From NCBI RefSeq assembly GCF_000383855.1, contig NZ_KB912877.1, positions 4,277,226 through 4,341,225 of the forward strand: a stretch of 64,000 nt of DNA, given 5' to 3'. This DNA comes from Methylobacter marinus A45. GTDB lineage: Bacteria > Pseudomonadota > Gammaproteobacteria > Methylococcales > Methylomonadaceae. Below, piece by piece: positions 8,988 through 18,300 of this stretch (positions are counted from its first letter, which is position 1; the number at the start of each line of letters is the position of its first letter). A model generated the notes under the pieces. That model saw only the letters and a list, made by a program, of their open reading frames with translations. It was not told the origin of the DNA and searched no databases. Both the position numbers and the translations under genes were made by a program.

Positions 8988-11234
8988 TTATTTTCGCTGG
9001 ACATACTGTTTACAATATCGGTTCAGTGCCCAGACAGGAAAAATATTCCTGTAATTAGCGTAAGTTATCATGCAGTTGTAATTAAAAACTCCGGAAATGC
9101 TTTCCTGCGGCCAATCGCCTATATTGGTTTGTCTGTTCAACAACAGAGTGATTCCTGACTCGATCACCTTTCTGTCGCCAAAATCAGCCGCCATAAGGGC
9201 CAGCAAGGCCCAGGCGGTATTAACCACTTGAGACTTCGCCGCTTCGGTATAAACCAGTTTGGAACACGATTCGAACGTTTCGCCCCAGCCGCCATCGGCT
9301 TTTTGCTTGCCGGCCAAAAAGCCGCAGGCTATGTTGATTCTGTCCGTTAAAATCGCATCGTCATGATAGCCCTTGCCCCTGGCCTTGCTGATCGCTTCCA
9401 CGCCAAACCAGGTCGCGTAGGTAAAGCAGACCGCCCAGCCGCCATACCAGGAACCGTCCGCTTTTTGTTGCTTCAGGATGAAATCCAGTCCCGCGCCGAT
9501 CGCTTTGCGTATTTCGCTGTTTTTAAAGTCAGGATAGGTTTCCTGAATTTCCAGCAAGGAAAGCACACAGGCCGCGGTGCATTCCGTCCATGAATAATCA
9601 ATCATGATGTCGGCAAACACTTCGGAAGGATTGAGCTTTTCCAGCCATTTGGGCGCTCGCGTCAATTCATAAGTGGCCCAGCCGCCATCGGAATTCTGAT
9701 AAGAAAGAATAATATCGACCGCCTGTTTGATGCGCATTACATCAATCGCTGGATGAACCAGACCTGAATGATGCACCGCCAGCGCGGCACTTAAGCCTTC
9801 CGCCGTGCAATCGGCAACCGGCCAGCCATTGTCAGGCGTTGAAAAAGGCCAGCTGCCGATCATCGGATGACGGAAAAATTCGGCATGCGTCGGGTGTTCG
9901 GCCTTGATCTGCGACTGATCGATAAACCGATAGCTATTGGCAATCGTCGCCGGAAACAGTTTGCCCAGGTCGCTTTCCAGCATGGCGCGGGTTGCAAACG
10001 CGGTATCCCATAGCTGCGAGCCGTTGTAGCCATTCATTTTCATGCCGTCTTCCGCAACCCACAAATAATCGTACCAGCGCGCGGTATGCTTTTTGAATTG
10101 CGTTGAATCCTTGCCGTAGGCATGCCAGATGCAAATGGAATTAATGGCTTGGTTGACAGGGCCGATGTTGATGTAGTTGGTCTGCTCGTCCTCGGCATTG
10201 AGGTATTTTAGAATGTAGTCGGTGGATTTTTTTCTTAACCAGGCGCATTTGAATTGTTCATAACTATTGGTGAAAAAATTCATCCACTTCAGTATCGGAG
10301 ACAGCGTGGTGTAGCGGTCCTTTTCGCATACGGCATCGCGTTGTTTCGGCCAGTCGATGGCGGCGAAATCCTGGTTATAAAGCTCCTCTCTCAAGGACAG
10401 GATCAGTTCATTTTCGGGTGCTTTGATGCGCTGCGCATAGCAATAGGCCATCGGCAAATAGACCATGCGGGTGTGGCACCAGTAACGCCAGGGATGGACG
10501 GGCAGCCATTTGGGAAACAGCCACATTTCAGGAAACAGGCTGTTAAAGCCCTGCCAGTCATAACAATTCAAAACCGCCAGATAAAACTTGCCCCAGGAGG
10601 GAATGCCGGTTGCGCCGCCGTTGTTTTTGATCCAGGCCCTGGCCTTGATCAGCTGCTGATGATCTTTATCCACGCCCAACAGGCGCAGCGACACATATTG
10701 CATGACGGTGCCGAATAGGGTCGATTGACCTTCGATATGCATGCCCCAGCCGGCGTCCTGGTTTTGATGATTGAATAAATACAGCTTCATCATTTCCCGA
10801 TGCGCTCTGGGAAAGGGTGTGCCGGAAATATAAGAGGCGATCAGCAGGCCAGGCAACAGAAACAGCGGTCCACCGTAATCCCCCGGCCAATGTCCGTCTT
10901 CGCTTTGCAGGTAGGAATAGTAGTTAATGCCTTTGATCAGCGCATCGATGACTTTTTGCTCTTCGGGATTGCTCGATTGCGGAATCGGGCCGCTAAATTC
11001 CCGGAACTTCGCGTTAATGGCGGTGTTTCTGAAAACCTGGTCGCCGGAATTGGGATTGCCGGATTTATCAAACTGAAAATCCTCGGCAAATCGGGCGATG
11101 TCTTCGTCCGAGATGTCATCGACATTGTGTAAATGCTCTTCGATATCCTTTGAGCGGGGCTTGAAGGCCCAGATTTGCCGTCCTTTTTCAGTAAGCAGAT
11201 GCCAGTTCTTCCAACTAGGTTTTACATGCAGCAT
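8988..11234 (-). CDS. osc: Oxidosqualene cyclase (lanosterol synthase type)
   Basis: A 748-residue triterpene cyclase. The catalytic motif is VADCTAEG with Asp475, the DCTAE form of oxidosqualene cyclases; squalene-hopene cyclases carry DxDD instead. Several QW repeats are visible, such as QNSDGGW, QKADGSW, QKADGGW and QTNIGDW. Length is normal for a lanosterol or parkeol synthase. Which product forms cannot be decided from motifs alone, but neighbouring CYP51 and C-4 demethylation genes favour lanosterol. It is a monotopic inner-membrane enzyme in this family. Confidence 0.93.
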   Translation of the reverse strand: MLHVKPSWKNWHLLTEKGRQIWAFKPRSKDIEEHLHNVDDISDEDIARFAEDFQFDKSGNPNSGDQVFRNTAINAKFREFSGPIPQSSNPEEQKVIDALIKGINYYSYLQSEDGHWPGDYGGPLFLLPGLLIASYISGTPFPRAHREMMKLYLFNHQNQDAGWGMHIEGQSTLFGTVMQYVSLRLLGVDKDHQQLIKARAWIKNNGGATGIPSWGKFYLAVLNCYDWQGFNSLFPEMWLFPKWLPVHPWRYWCHTRMVYLPMAYCYAQRIKAPENELILSLREELYNQDFAAIDWPKQRDAVCEKDRYTTLSPILKWMNFFTNSYEQFKCAWLRKKSTDYILKYLNAEDEQTNYINIGPVNQAINSICIWHAYGKDSTQFKKHTARWYDYLWVAEDGMKMNGYNGSQLWDTAFATRAMLESDLGKLFPATIANSYRFIDQSQIKAEHPTHAEFFRHPMIGSWPFSTPDNGWPVADCTAEGLSAALAVHHSGLVHPAIDVMRIKQAVDIILSYQNSDGGWATYELTRAPKWLEKLNPSEVFADIMIDYSWTECTAACVLSLLEIQETYPDFKNSEIRKAIGAGLDFILKQQKADGSWYGGWAVCFTYATWFGVEAISKARGKGYHDDAILTDRINIACGFLAGKQKADGGWGETFESCSKLVYTEAAKSQVVNTAWALLALMAADFGDRKVIESGITLLLNRQTNIGDWPQESISGVFNYNCMITYANYRNIFPVWALNRYCKQYVQRK

Positions 11235-11312
11235 AGATTCTTTTGAGGTCCCTTTGAGCTTGATTGAGCGGTAAATGCCGAGGTAGAACGGATGGCATCC
11301 ATATTTTTTAAC

Positions 11313-11915
11313 TTATTGATTGAACAAAGCAATACGTACCATTACCAACAGGCCTTTCAGTCTTTTCAACAGGCCGGGTGGATTGCGCAAACGCTCATGG
11401 CCGGGCAACAATTGACCTTTGGCCAGTTTGCCTATTTTCCTTTTTACGGCGGGATCAAGCTTGCCGTCGGCGGCCAGTTCAAAAAACAGGGCTTTCACAT
11501 TGCCCAAATCAAAAAAATCCCGTTGCCATTCCCACTGAAAATTGCCGCCATAGCGAAACCAGGAGCCGCCGATGCCGGCTACTTCATAATGCGTGCCGTC
11601 TTCTCGCAACGCGGGAGATACCTGGCGCCACAAGCCTATCACTTCGCCCTGTTTTTCATCGATCAAAATGCGATGGTATGGGTAGCGCCATTGCTCAAAG
11701 CCTTCCATTTGCACGCCTAAAGCCCATTCTTCAATCTCTTTGCGGCTGCGTGCGACAAATTCTTCATTAGGTCCGATATTCCAGCGGTACTCGGCGGTCT
11801 CGGTATACATCCTGCCCAGGTGTTTGGGCCAGTTACCCTCTTTTTCCGCGTCACGATTGGCCTGCAGCCAACGTTCAACCATTTCTTCAAGTTCTGCCCG
11901 AGGATATGCGGCCAT
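11313..11915 (-). CDS. NTF2/SnoaL-like protein inside the sterol cluster
   Basis: A 200-residue protein without signal peptide. The N-terminal 140 residues look like an NTF2/SnoaL-type cone fold: an opening helix with WLQANRDAEKEGNWP, then strands with Trp/Tyr-rich turns (YRWNIGPNEEFVARS, FQWEWQRDFFDLGNV). The last 60 residues are basic and helical. It lies 9 bases behind the CYP51-ferredoxin gene and 78 before the cyclase gene, so it is almost certainly in the same transcript. Ketosteroid isomerase also has the NTF2 fold, so a sterol double-bond isomerase or carrier is conceivable, but I cannot identify a conserved catalytic Asp/Tyr set. Function unknown. Confidence 0.75.
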   Translation of the reverse strand: MAAYPRAELEEMVERWLQANRDAEKEGNWPKHLGRMYTETAEYRWNIGPNEEFVARSRKEIEEWALGVQMEGFEQWRYPYHRILIDEKQGEVIGLWRQVSPALREDGTHYEVAGIGGSWFRYGGNFQWEWQRDFFDLGNVKALFFELAADGKLDPAVKRKIGKLAKGQLLPGHERLRNPPGLLKRLKGLLVMVRIALFNQ

Positions 11916-11924
11916 TGTGTATCC

Positions 11925-13556
11925 CTATTTCAATTCAATTTTAATTGCCCGGGTCGGGCAATATTTTTCGGCTTGCCGGGCTTTGCTCAACAAATCCAGC
12001 GGCGGGTTTTCCTGTAAAACGCTGACATTGCCCGCATCGTCCACATGAAAAAGATCAGGCGCTTCAGCCATGCAGGTGGCATGGCCCTGGCAAAGCTCTC
12101 TGTCGATGTTTATCTGAAATTTCGCGACAGTCTGAATGCTTTCCTGCACGGTATTTGCCGTTGCCCCGGTCGCGGTTTCTGTAATTGCCGTACGTTTGAC
12201 ATATCGGACCCGGCAAGGCGAGACCGGCTGCACCACCATTTGGGTGAAGTCATCCTGATAGCTGTCTTTGTCGTCGACCAGTTCGAAAGTATACCGCCGT
12301 AACAGAATGCTGAAAATGGCTTTGAGCTGCAGCATGGCAAAAGCGTTGCCGCTGCACTTGTGCTTGCCGCCGCCGAAGGCAATCCAGCTGAACGGCCTGG
12401 CATCTTCCTGGCGCGTTTGTGAATAGCGGTCAGGATCAAATTTTTCCGGGTCCGGGTACACAGCCGCGATGCGGTGCGACACGCGCGGCGAAGCGCAAAC
12501 GTATTTTCCGGCCTTGACCGTGTAATCCTTAAAATGAAAGTCCTGCATCACTTTGCGAATTAAAAATATCAACGGCGGATGCAGGCGCAACACTTCTTTA
12601 ATCACATTTTCCAGTACCGGAATTTCCCGCAGCGATTGAAAAGTGACTTCGCCATCGGCGCCGAAGTGGGCGTCGAGCTCATTCAGCACCCGATCCAGCT
12701 GTTCCGGCCGGCGGGCCAGTTCCAGCAAGGTCCAGGCGGCGGTGCCCGCCGTGGTGTGATGCCCCGCGAACAGGGTGCCGATTAACATGCCCGTTATTTC
12801 ATGCGCCGACAGGCGGCCGCCGTCGTCATAGGTGGCGTCAATCAGCATTTGAAACGCATCTTCGCTTTTTTCCGGTTTCCGGGCTCTTTTGGCAATGATG
12901 CCGGTGACTAATTCCTGCAGTCGCGCGCGCGCTTTATCCCGGCGCCGAAACACGGGCAAGGGCAGATAGGGGAAAACGAAGGCCAGAGGATTCACGCCTT
13001 TTTCAAGATCATGATAAATCCCGGCAAATTCCTCGTTCAGTTCATAACGGAATTCATCGCCCAGCAGGCAGTGGCTGGACGTGTAAATGGTGAGTTCCTT
13101 CATAAACTCAAGCAGATCGATCTCGCCGGTATCGCCCCAGCCGGCAATCATTTGCTCGACTTCCCGGACGATCACCTGGGCATAGCCGCGCATCGGCTTG
13201 TCGCGCAATACGGGCATCAGCATCTTGAGTTGTTGGTCTTTTTTATGCGGCGGCGCGTCGAAAACCACGCCCTTGCCGAAAATAGGGGTCATGATTTTAT
13301 AGGCCTGACTTTGATCCAGCTGGGCGTCGGGCGCGCGAAAAAAGGCTTCATTCGCTTCAGGGCCGGTCATCAGCACCATTTTTTGATGAAACATACGGAA
13401 TTCACCGATTTCCCCCAGCTGATTCCTGAGTCTCATCATGTAGTCGAAGGGGTTTTTGCCAAATTCAAGCATATGCCCCAACAGCGGCAGGGCACCCGGC
13501 ATTCTGGGGGGCGCTTTGCCGGAAGAAACGGCTTTTTCGGTGTTCGTCGTAGTCAT
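11925..13556 (-). CDS. cyp51: Sterol 14-alpha-demethylase CYP51 fused to ferredoxin
   Basis: A 543-residue fusion. Residues 1 to about 450 are a cytochrome P450 with the CYP51-type I-helix motif AGHHTT, the K-helix ExxR in KEVLRLHPP, and the haem motif FGGGKHKCSG with Cys401. After a short linker, residues about 475-543 form a ferredoxin with Cys489, His492, Cys495 and Cys533 (CQGHATC and CPT), the spacing of [3Fe-4S] ferredoxins in which His replaces one Cys. The same fusion is known from M. capsulatus. It removes the C-14 methyl from lanosterol. It is the first gene of the minus-strand sterol cluster. Confidence 0.95.
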   Translation of the reverse strand: MTTTNTEKAVSSGKAPPRMPGALPLLGHMLEFGKNPFDYMMRLRNQLGEIGEFRMFHQKMVLMTGPEANEAFFRAPDAQLDQSQAYKIMTPIFGKGVVFDAPPHKKDQQLKMLMPVLRDKPMRGYAQVIVREVEQMIAGWGDTGEIDLLEFMKELTIYTSSHCLLGDEFRYELNEEFAGIYHDLEKGVNPLAFVFPYLPLPVFRRRDKARARLQELVTGIIAKRARKPEKSEDAFQMLIDATYDDGGRLSAHEITGMLIGTLFAGHHTTAGTAAWTLLELARRPEQLDRVLNELDAHFGADGEVTFQSLREIPVLENVIKEVLRLHPPLIFLIRKVMQDFHFKDYTVKAGKYVCASPRVSHRIAAVYPDPEKFDPDRYSQTRQEDARPFSWIAFGGGKHKCSGNAFAMLQLKAIFSILLRRYTFELVDDKDSYQDDFTQMVVQPVSPCRVRYVKRTAITETATGATANTVQESIQTVAKFQINIDRELCQGHATCMAEAPDLFHVDDAGNVSVLQENPPLDLLSKARQAEKYCPTRAIKIELK

Positions 13557-13923
13557 ACTCGATCTTGTTATATTTGTGTATTAAGGAACGCCGGTTATAA
13601 ATTCCACGTTCCCCACCGCGCATTAGCCTTCTGACCGCAGCAATAGACACATAAAAGCGGCCAATTATGACATACCCGGGGATTTCCGGGATAGCAAAGT
13701 AGGATTTTTTAATAAAATAGAACGTCTTGCCGGCAATTCCTATCGATATTGCTGAAGCCGCGTTCATCATTAAATGCCGAAAACCATCATTGCCAGGGCA
13801 GGCGGAGAGGGCTGGGTCAATAGGGAGTTAAAGGGGCGAAACCGTTGATGCGCTTTGCCTTCAATTGCCGCAAAAAGCCACACTTGTTCGGGAGCTAAAA
13901 TGCCCAAGACGAGTTAACTAATG

Positions 13924-13952
13924 GAAATATAACGTTATTTGTATTTTGTCAA
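13924..13952 (-). promoter_or_regulatory. Possible sigma70 promoter for the sterol cluster
   Basis: On the minus strand TTGACA (13947-13952) is followed after 17 bases by TATTTC, or after 15 bases by TATATT. It would leave a leader of roughly 360 bases before cyp51. The -35 box is perfect but the -10 box or its spacing is not, so this is tentative. Confidence 0.3.
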
Positions 13953-14080
13953 CTTTGACAGAGCGTTTGAAATTGATTAAGGTAAAAAGTCGTTCCATTT
14001 TTTACAAGGCTATCAACCCGGTTTAAGTGTTTGTACCCGTTTGCTGATAATCGCGTAATTTCCTGCGCAGCATTCTGTTT

Positions 14081-14105
14081 TCCAATTAAACATGTATTAA
14101 TTGGA
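14081..14105. promoter_or_regulatory. Inverted repeat upstream of the RND operon, possible operator
   Basis: Perfect 9-bp arms TCCAATTAA and TTAATTGGA are separated by 7 bases, about 155 bases upstream of the adaptor gene. The shape fits a dimeric repressor such as TetR or MarR types that control RND pumps. No regulator gene is adjacent, so this is inference from symmetry alone. Confidence 0.35.
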
Positions 14106-14258
14106 AGAAGTGAAGGCGGCATTCAATGAACAGATCAGAAATCTTGTTACACATCAAATTTTGTCTGTTGGAAAAATCCTTACCCGTACCTATGTCCGTA
14201 TGAAGCATGATCAGAAAATTATCCTCATACGCTGAAATTTAATTGACCTGATTACAAA

Positions 14259-15368
14259 ATGAAAAAGAGCCAAATACTGTTTCTTGCGTTGTGCTTAACC
14301 ATGGCATCCTGCACTCCACCAAAAGAAACCGAGACTGTCGATACTTACGAGGTTATACAGCCCATCGTAAAAGACACTACCTACAGTAACGAATATGTCG
14401 CCGATATTCAGTCGGTGAAGTATGTCGAGGTGAGAAGCAAGGTTAAAGGTTATATTGAAAAAATTCATGCGGATGAAGGCCAGCCGGTAAAGAAAGGGCA
14501 ATTGCTGTTTACGCTTAACGCCCTGGACTTTGAGAAAGAAGTGCAAAAGGCTGATGCCGTTTACAAGAAGGCCGTGGCGGACTTGAAGGCAGCCCGGGTT
14601 GATTTGAAAAACGTAAGGCTGCTGGTGGATAAAGACATTGTGTCCGGGACGGAGCTTGAGGTAACAAAAGCAAAAGTGGATGCATTAAAAGCCGAAGTGG
14701 CAGAGGCTCTGGCCAACAAAGAACAGGCTGCCTTACAGCTTTCATATACGCAAATAAGAGCGCCTTACCAAGGCATTATCAACCGTATTCCGAAAAAAGT
14801 CGGCAGTTTGATAGCGGAAGGCGATATGTTGACCTCCATATCCGACAGCCGGGAAGTCTTCGCCTATTTCAACCTGTCGGAAACCGAATATCTAAACTAC
14901 ATCACCGCTGAAGGGAAAAAAGCAAAAACCGTTGATTTAAGACTCGCCAATAATGTGCTCTACGGCTACCAGGGAAGAATAGAAACCATTGAAAGCGAGT
15001 TCGACCGGGCTACGGGCAATATCGCTTTCAGGGCAAGATTTCCCAATCCGAATGGAATTTTAAAGCATGGGGCCAGTGGCAAGGTCATCATAAACAAGGA
15101 GATGAGAAATGCTTTGCTGGTGCCACAAAAGTCAACGTTTGAAATACAGGACAAACTTTATGTTTTCGCGGTGGACCGGGAGGGTGTGCTTGAGCAAAGA
15201 AATATCATTCCCAAAATGCGGTTTGATGATTTTTATGTCGTAAAGTCCGGTTTGTCGAAAGACGAAAAGATACTGTACGAGGGCGTCGGCAATGTCAGGG
15301 ATGGCAACAAAATACGCTTTATTCGTGTTGATTTGGAAGAAAACATGGTGTTAAGCCGGAGAGATTAA
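14259..15368 (+). CDS. RND efflux periplasmic adaptor (membrane fusion protein)
   Basis: A 369-residue AcrA/MexA-type adaptor lipoprotein with the lipobox MASC near residue 18. The lipoyl half-motifs flank a coiled-coil hairpin at roughly residues 80-165, and the beta-barrel domain follows. It bridges the inner-membrane pump encoded 19 bases downstream to an outer-membrane channel. The Lys/Glu-rich composition, short Bacteroidetes-like lipoprotein signal and lower GC resemble adaptors from Bacteroidetes more than those of gammaproteobacteria, suggesting transfer (an impression not tested by search). Confidence 0.88.
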   Translation: MKKSQILFLALCLTMASCTPPKETETVDTYEVIQPIVKDTTYSNEYVADIQSVKYVEVRSKVKGYIEKIHADEGQPVKKGQLLFTLNALDFEKEVQKADAVYKKAVADLKAARVDLKNVRLLVDKDIVSGTELEVTKAKVDALKAEVAEALANKEQAALQLSYTQIRAPYQGIINRIPKKVGSLIAEGDMLTSISDSREVFAYFNLSETEYLNYITAEGKKAKTVDLRLANNVLYGYQGRIETIESEFDRATGNIAFRARFPNPNGILKHGASGKVIINKEMRNALLVPQKSTFEIQDKLYVFAVDREGVLEQRNIIPKMRFDDFYVVKSGLSKDEKILYEGVGNVRDGNKIRFIRVDLEENMVLSRRD

Positions 15369-15387
15369 CCCAGCGACAATTATCATT

Positions 15388-18300
15388 ATGACTGCAAAAT
15401 TCATTCATCGTCCGGTATTGTCCATCGTCATATCGATTCTTATTACGTTGATGGGCTTGTTGTCCTTAACTCAACTGCCTGTCACTCAATTTCCCGATAT
15501 TGCACCGCCGGAAGTCAATGTGACGACAAAATTTACCGGCGCCAATGCGGAAGTCGTCGTCAAAGCCGTCATAACGCCGCTTGAGCGCGCGATCAATGGC
15601 GTGCCCGGCATGGCTTATATGTCGTCTGTTTCCGGCAACGACGGCAGCGGCGAAATCCAGATTATTTTCAAAGCGGGCGTCGACCCGGAAGTGGCCTCGG
15701 TCAATGTTCAGAACAGAGTGTCCTCGGTATTGGATGAGTTGCCCGCCGAAGCGATCAAGGCGGGGGTCATTGTCGAGAAAGTGCAAAACAGCATGCTGTT
15801 GTATATCAACCTGCTCAGTTCCGATCCGCAGCTGGATGAAAAATTTCTCTACAATTTTACCGATATTAATGTTTTAAAAGAACTCAAGCGGATAGAAGGG
15901 GTCGGTTTCGCCGAAATATTGGGCTCAAGGGAATACTCCATGCGCGTTTGGCTCAGACCCGACAAGATGATGATGTACAACATCTCGGCCGCTGAAATCA
16001 TTGAAAAACTGAAGGCGCAAAACGTGGAGGCCGCTCCCGGCAAGATAGGGGAAAGCTCCGGTAAAAAGGCGCAGGCACTGCAATACGTTTTAAAATACAC
16101 CGGCAAGCACAGTACCCGGGAAGCGTATGAAAACATCGTGATAAGCGGCAAGAACGATGGTGAAATTCTGCGGCTTAAGGATGTGGCCGAGATCGAATTC
16201 GATTCCCAGGATTACGATGTGCTTTCCAAGGAAAACGGCCAGCCCTCCGCCGCCATTTTGTTAAAGCAGCGTCCGGGCAGCAATGCCAAGGAGGTGATCG
16301 ACAATATCAAGACTACCATGGCCGAGATTAAGGCGAACTCCTTCCCGCCGGGCATGGACTATACCCTGAGCTATGATGTGTCCGAGTTTTTGGACGCTTC
16401 CATCCATGAAGTCATTAAAACCCTGGCAGAAGCCTTCGTGCTGGTGGCCCTGGTGGTGTTTATCTTTCTGCAGGATTTCCGTTCCACCATCATCCCCATC
16501 CTGGCCGTGCCGGTTTCACTGATCGGCACTTTTTTCTTCATGCAGTTAATGGGTTTTTCGCTTAACCTCATCACCCTGTTTGCCCTGGTGCTTGCCATTG
16601 GTATCGTCGTGGACAATGCCATTGTGGTCATTGAAGCCGTGCATGCCAAGATGGAGCATTCGGGCATGGGAGCCCGCAAGGCAACCGAGCAAGCCATGCG
16701 GGAAATCAGCGGGGCGATTATCGCCATTACCCTGGTGATGTCGGCGGTTTTCTTGCCGGTGGCCTTCATGGACGGCCCCACGGGCGTTTTTTACCGGCAG
16801 TTTTCCCTGACCATGGCCTGTTCCATTGTCCTCTCGGGCATCACCGCGCTCACGCTGACGCCCGCGCTTTGCGCCTTGTTCCTTAAGAATATGCATAACG
16901 ACAAACAGGCTAAAAAGTCGTTACTGCAAAAATTCTTCGGGCGCTTTAACAGTGGCTACGACAAACTGTCCGGCAACTACAGGAAGCTGATCGGAGCTAT
17001 CGCTAACAGGCGTTTGATCACGTTCGGCATATTGATCGCATTCTCCATAGGCTCCGGCTTGATCGGCCGGATCGTGCCTTCGGGGTTTATTCCCGAGGAA
17101 GATCAAGGCACTATTTACGCCAATATCACCGCACCATCGGGAGCGACCCTTGAGCGCACCGAGAAAGTGTCGGATGAAGTGCAGCGTATCGCATCGCGAT
17201 TGCAAAGCGTCAATTCGGTGTCAAGCCTGGCCGGGTTCAGTCTGCTCTCGGAAGGCACCGGCGCCGTGTATGGCATGAATCTGATCAGCTTGAAAAACTG
17301 GGATAAAAGAACGGTTTCAGATAAGGACGTTATCCGAACGCTTGAAGACAAAACCCGGCATATCAAGGACGCCAGCATCGAATTTTTCACGCCTCCGCCG
17401 GTGCCCGGTTATGGCAACTCCAGCGGCTTTGAAATGCGCTTGCTGGACAAAACCGGTTCGGCTGACCTAGCGAGGCTGCAGACAGTGGCCGAATCCTTTG
17501 TGGCGGAACTCAACAAGCGGCCCGAGATAGAGAATGCATTCACCACTTTCAATGCGCGTTTTCCGCAATTTTTGCTGCATATCGATGGCGATAAGGCCGC
17601 TCAGAAAGGCATCACCGCCGAGAATGCCATGAGCACGCTTCAAACGCTCATCGGCAGCCAATACGCGACCAACTTTATCCGCTTCGGCCAGATGTATAAA
17701 GTCATGGTGCAGGCGTTGCCGGAATACCGCGCCCAGCCTGACGACCTGATGAAGCTGTATATCAAAAATGATGCAGGGGAAATGGTGCCTTTTTCTTCTT
17801 TTCTCTGGACTGAAAAAGTCTATGGTCCGGAGCAGGTGACACGCTATAACATGTACACCTCGGCCATGGTCAACGGGCAGCCGGCAAAAGGCTACAGCAG
17901 CGGACAGGCTATCGCCGCAATCAAGGACGTTGCCGCGCAAAAGCTGCCGAAGGGTTTTGGCTATGATTGGGCCGGGTCATCCCGGGATCAGGCGCGGGCC
18001 GGCAACCAGGCTATTTACATTTTCCTGATTTCCCTGGTGTTCGTATACCTGCTGCTGGCGGCGCAGTATGAAAGCTTCCTGCTGCCCATGCCGGTGATTC
18101 TGTCTCTGCCGATGGGCATCTTCGGCGCCTTGTTCTTACTGATGGTCATGGGGCTGGAAAATAATATCTATGCGCAAATCGCGATGATTATGCTGATCGG
18201 CATTCTCGGCAAAAACGCCATTCTGATCATCGAATATGCCGTCATGAAGCACCGGCTGGGAAAAACGCCGTTTGAAGCGGCCGTTGAAGGCGCCGCGCTG

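Larger units (their letters stand above)
13557..14258. other. Divergent intergenic region, sterol cluster / efflux operon
   Basis: About 700 bases separate cyp51 (leftward) from the RND operon (rightward). The part near 13900-14150 is AT-rich. It carries a possible sigma70 promoter for the sterol genes and a 9-bp inverted repeat upstream of the efflux operon, both listed separately. I see no gene in it; a minus-strand frame at 13465-13770 overlaps cyp51 and lacks support. Confidence 0.6.

Noticed and set aside
13465-13770. Minus-strand frame upstream of and overlapping cyp51
   Set aside because: It overlaps the cyp51 start in another frame and shows no family or export features.
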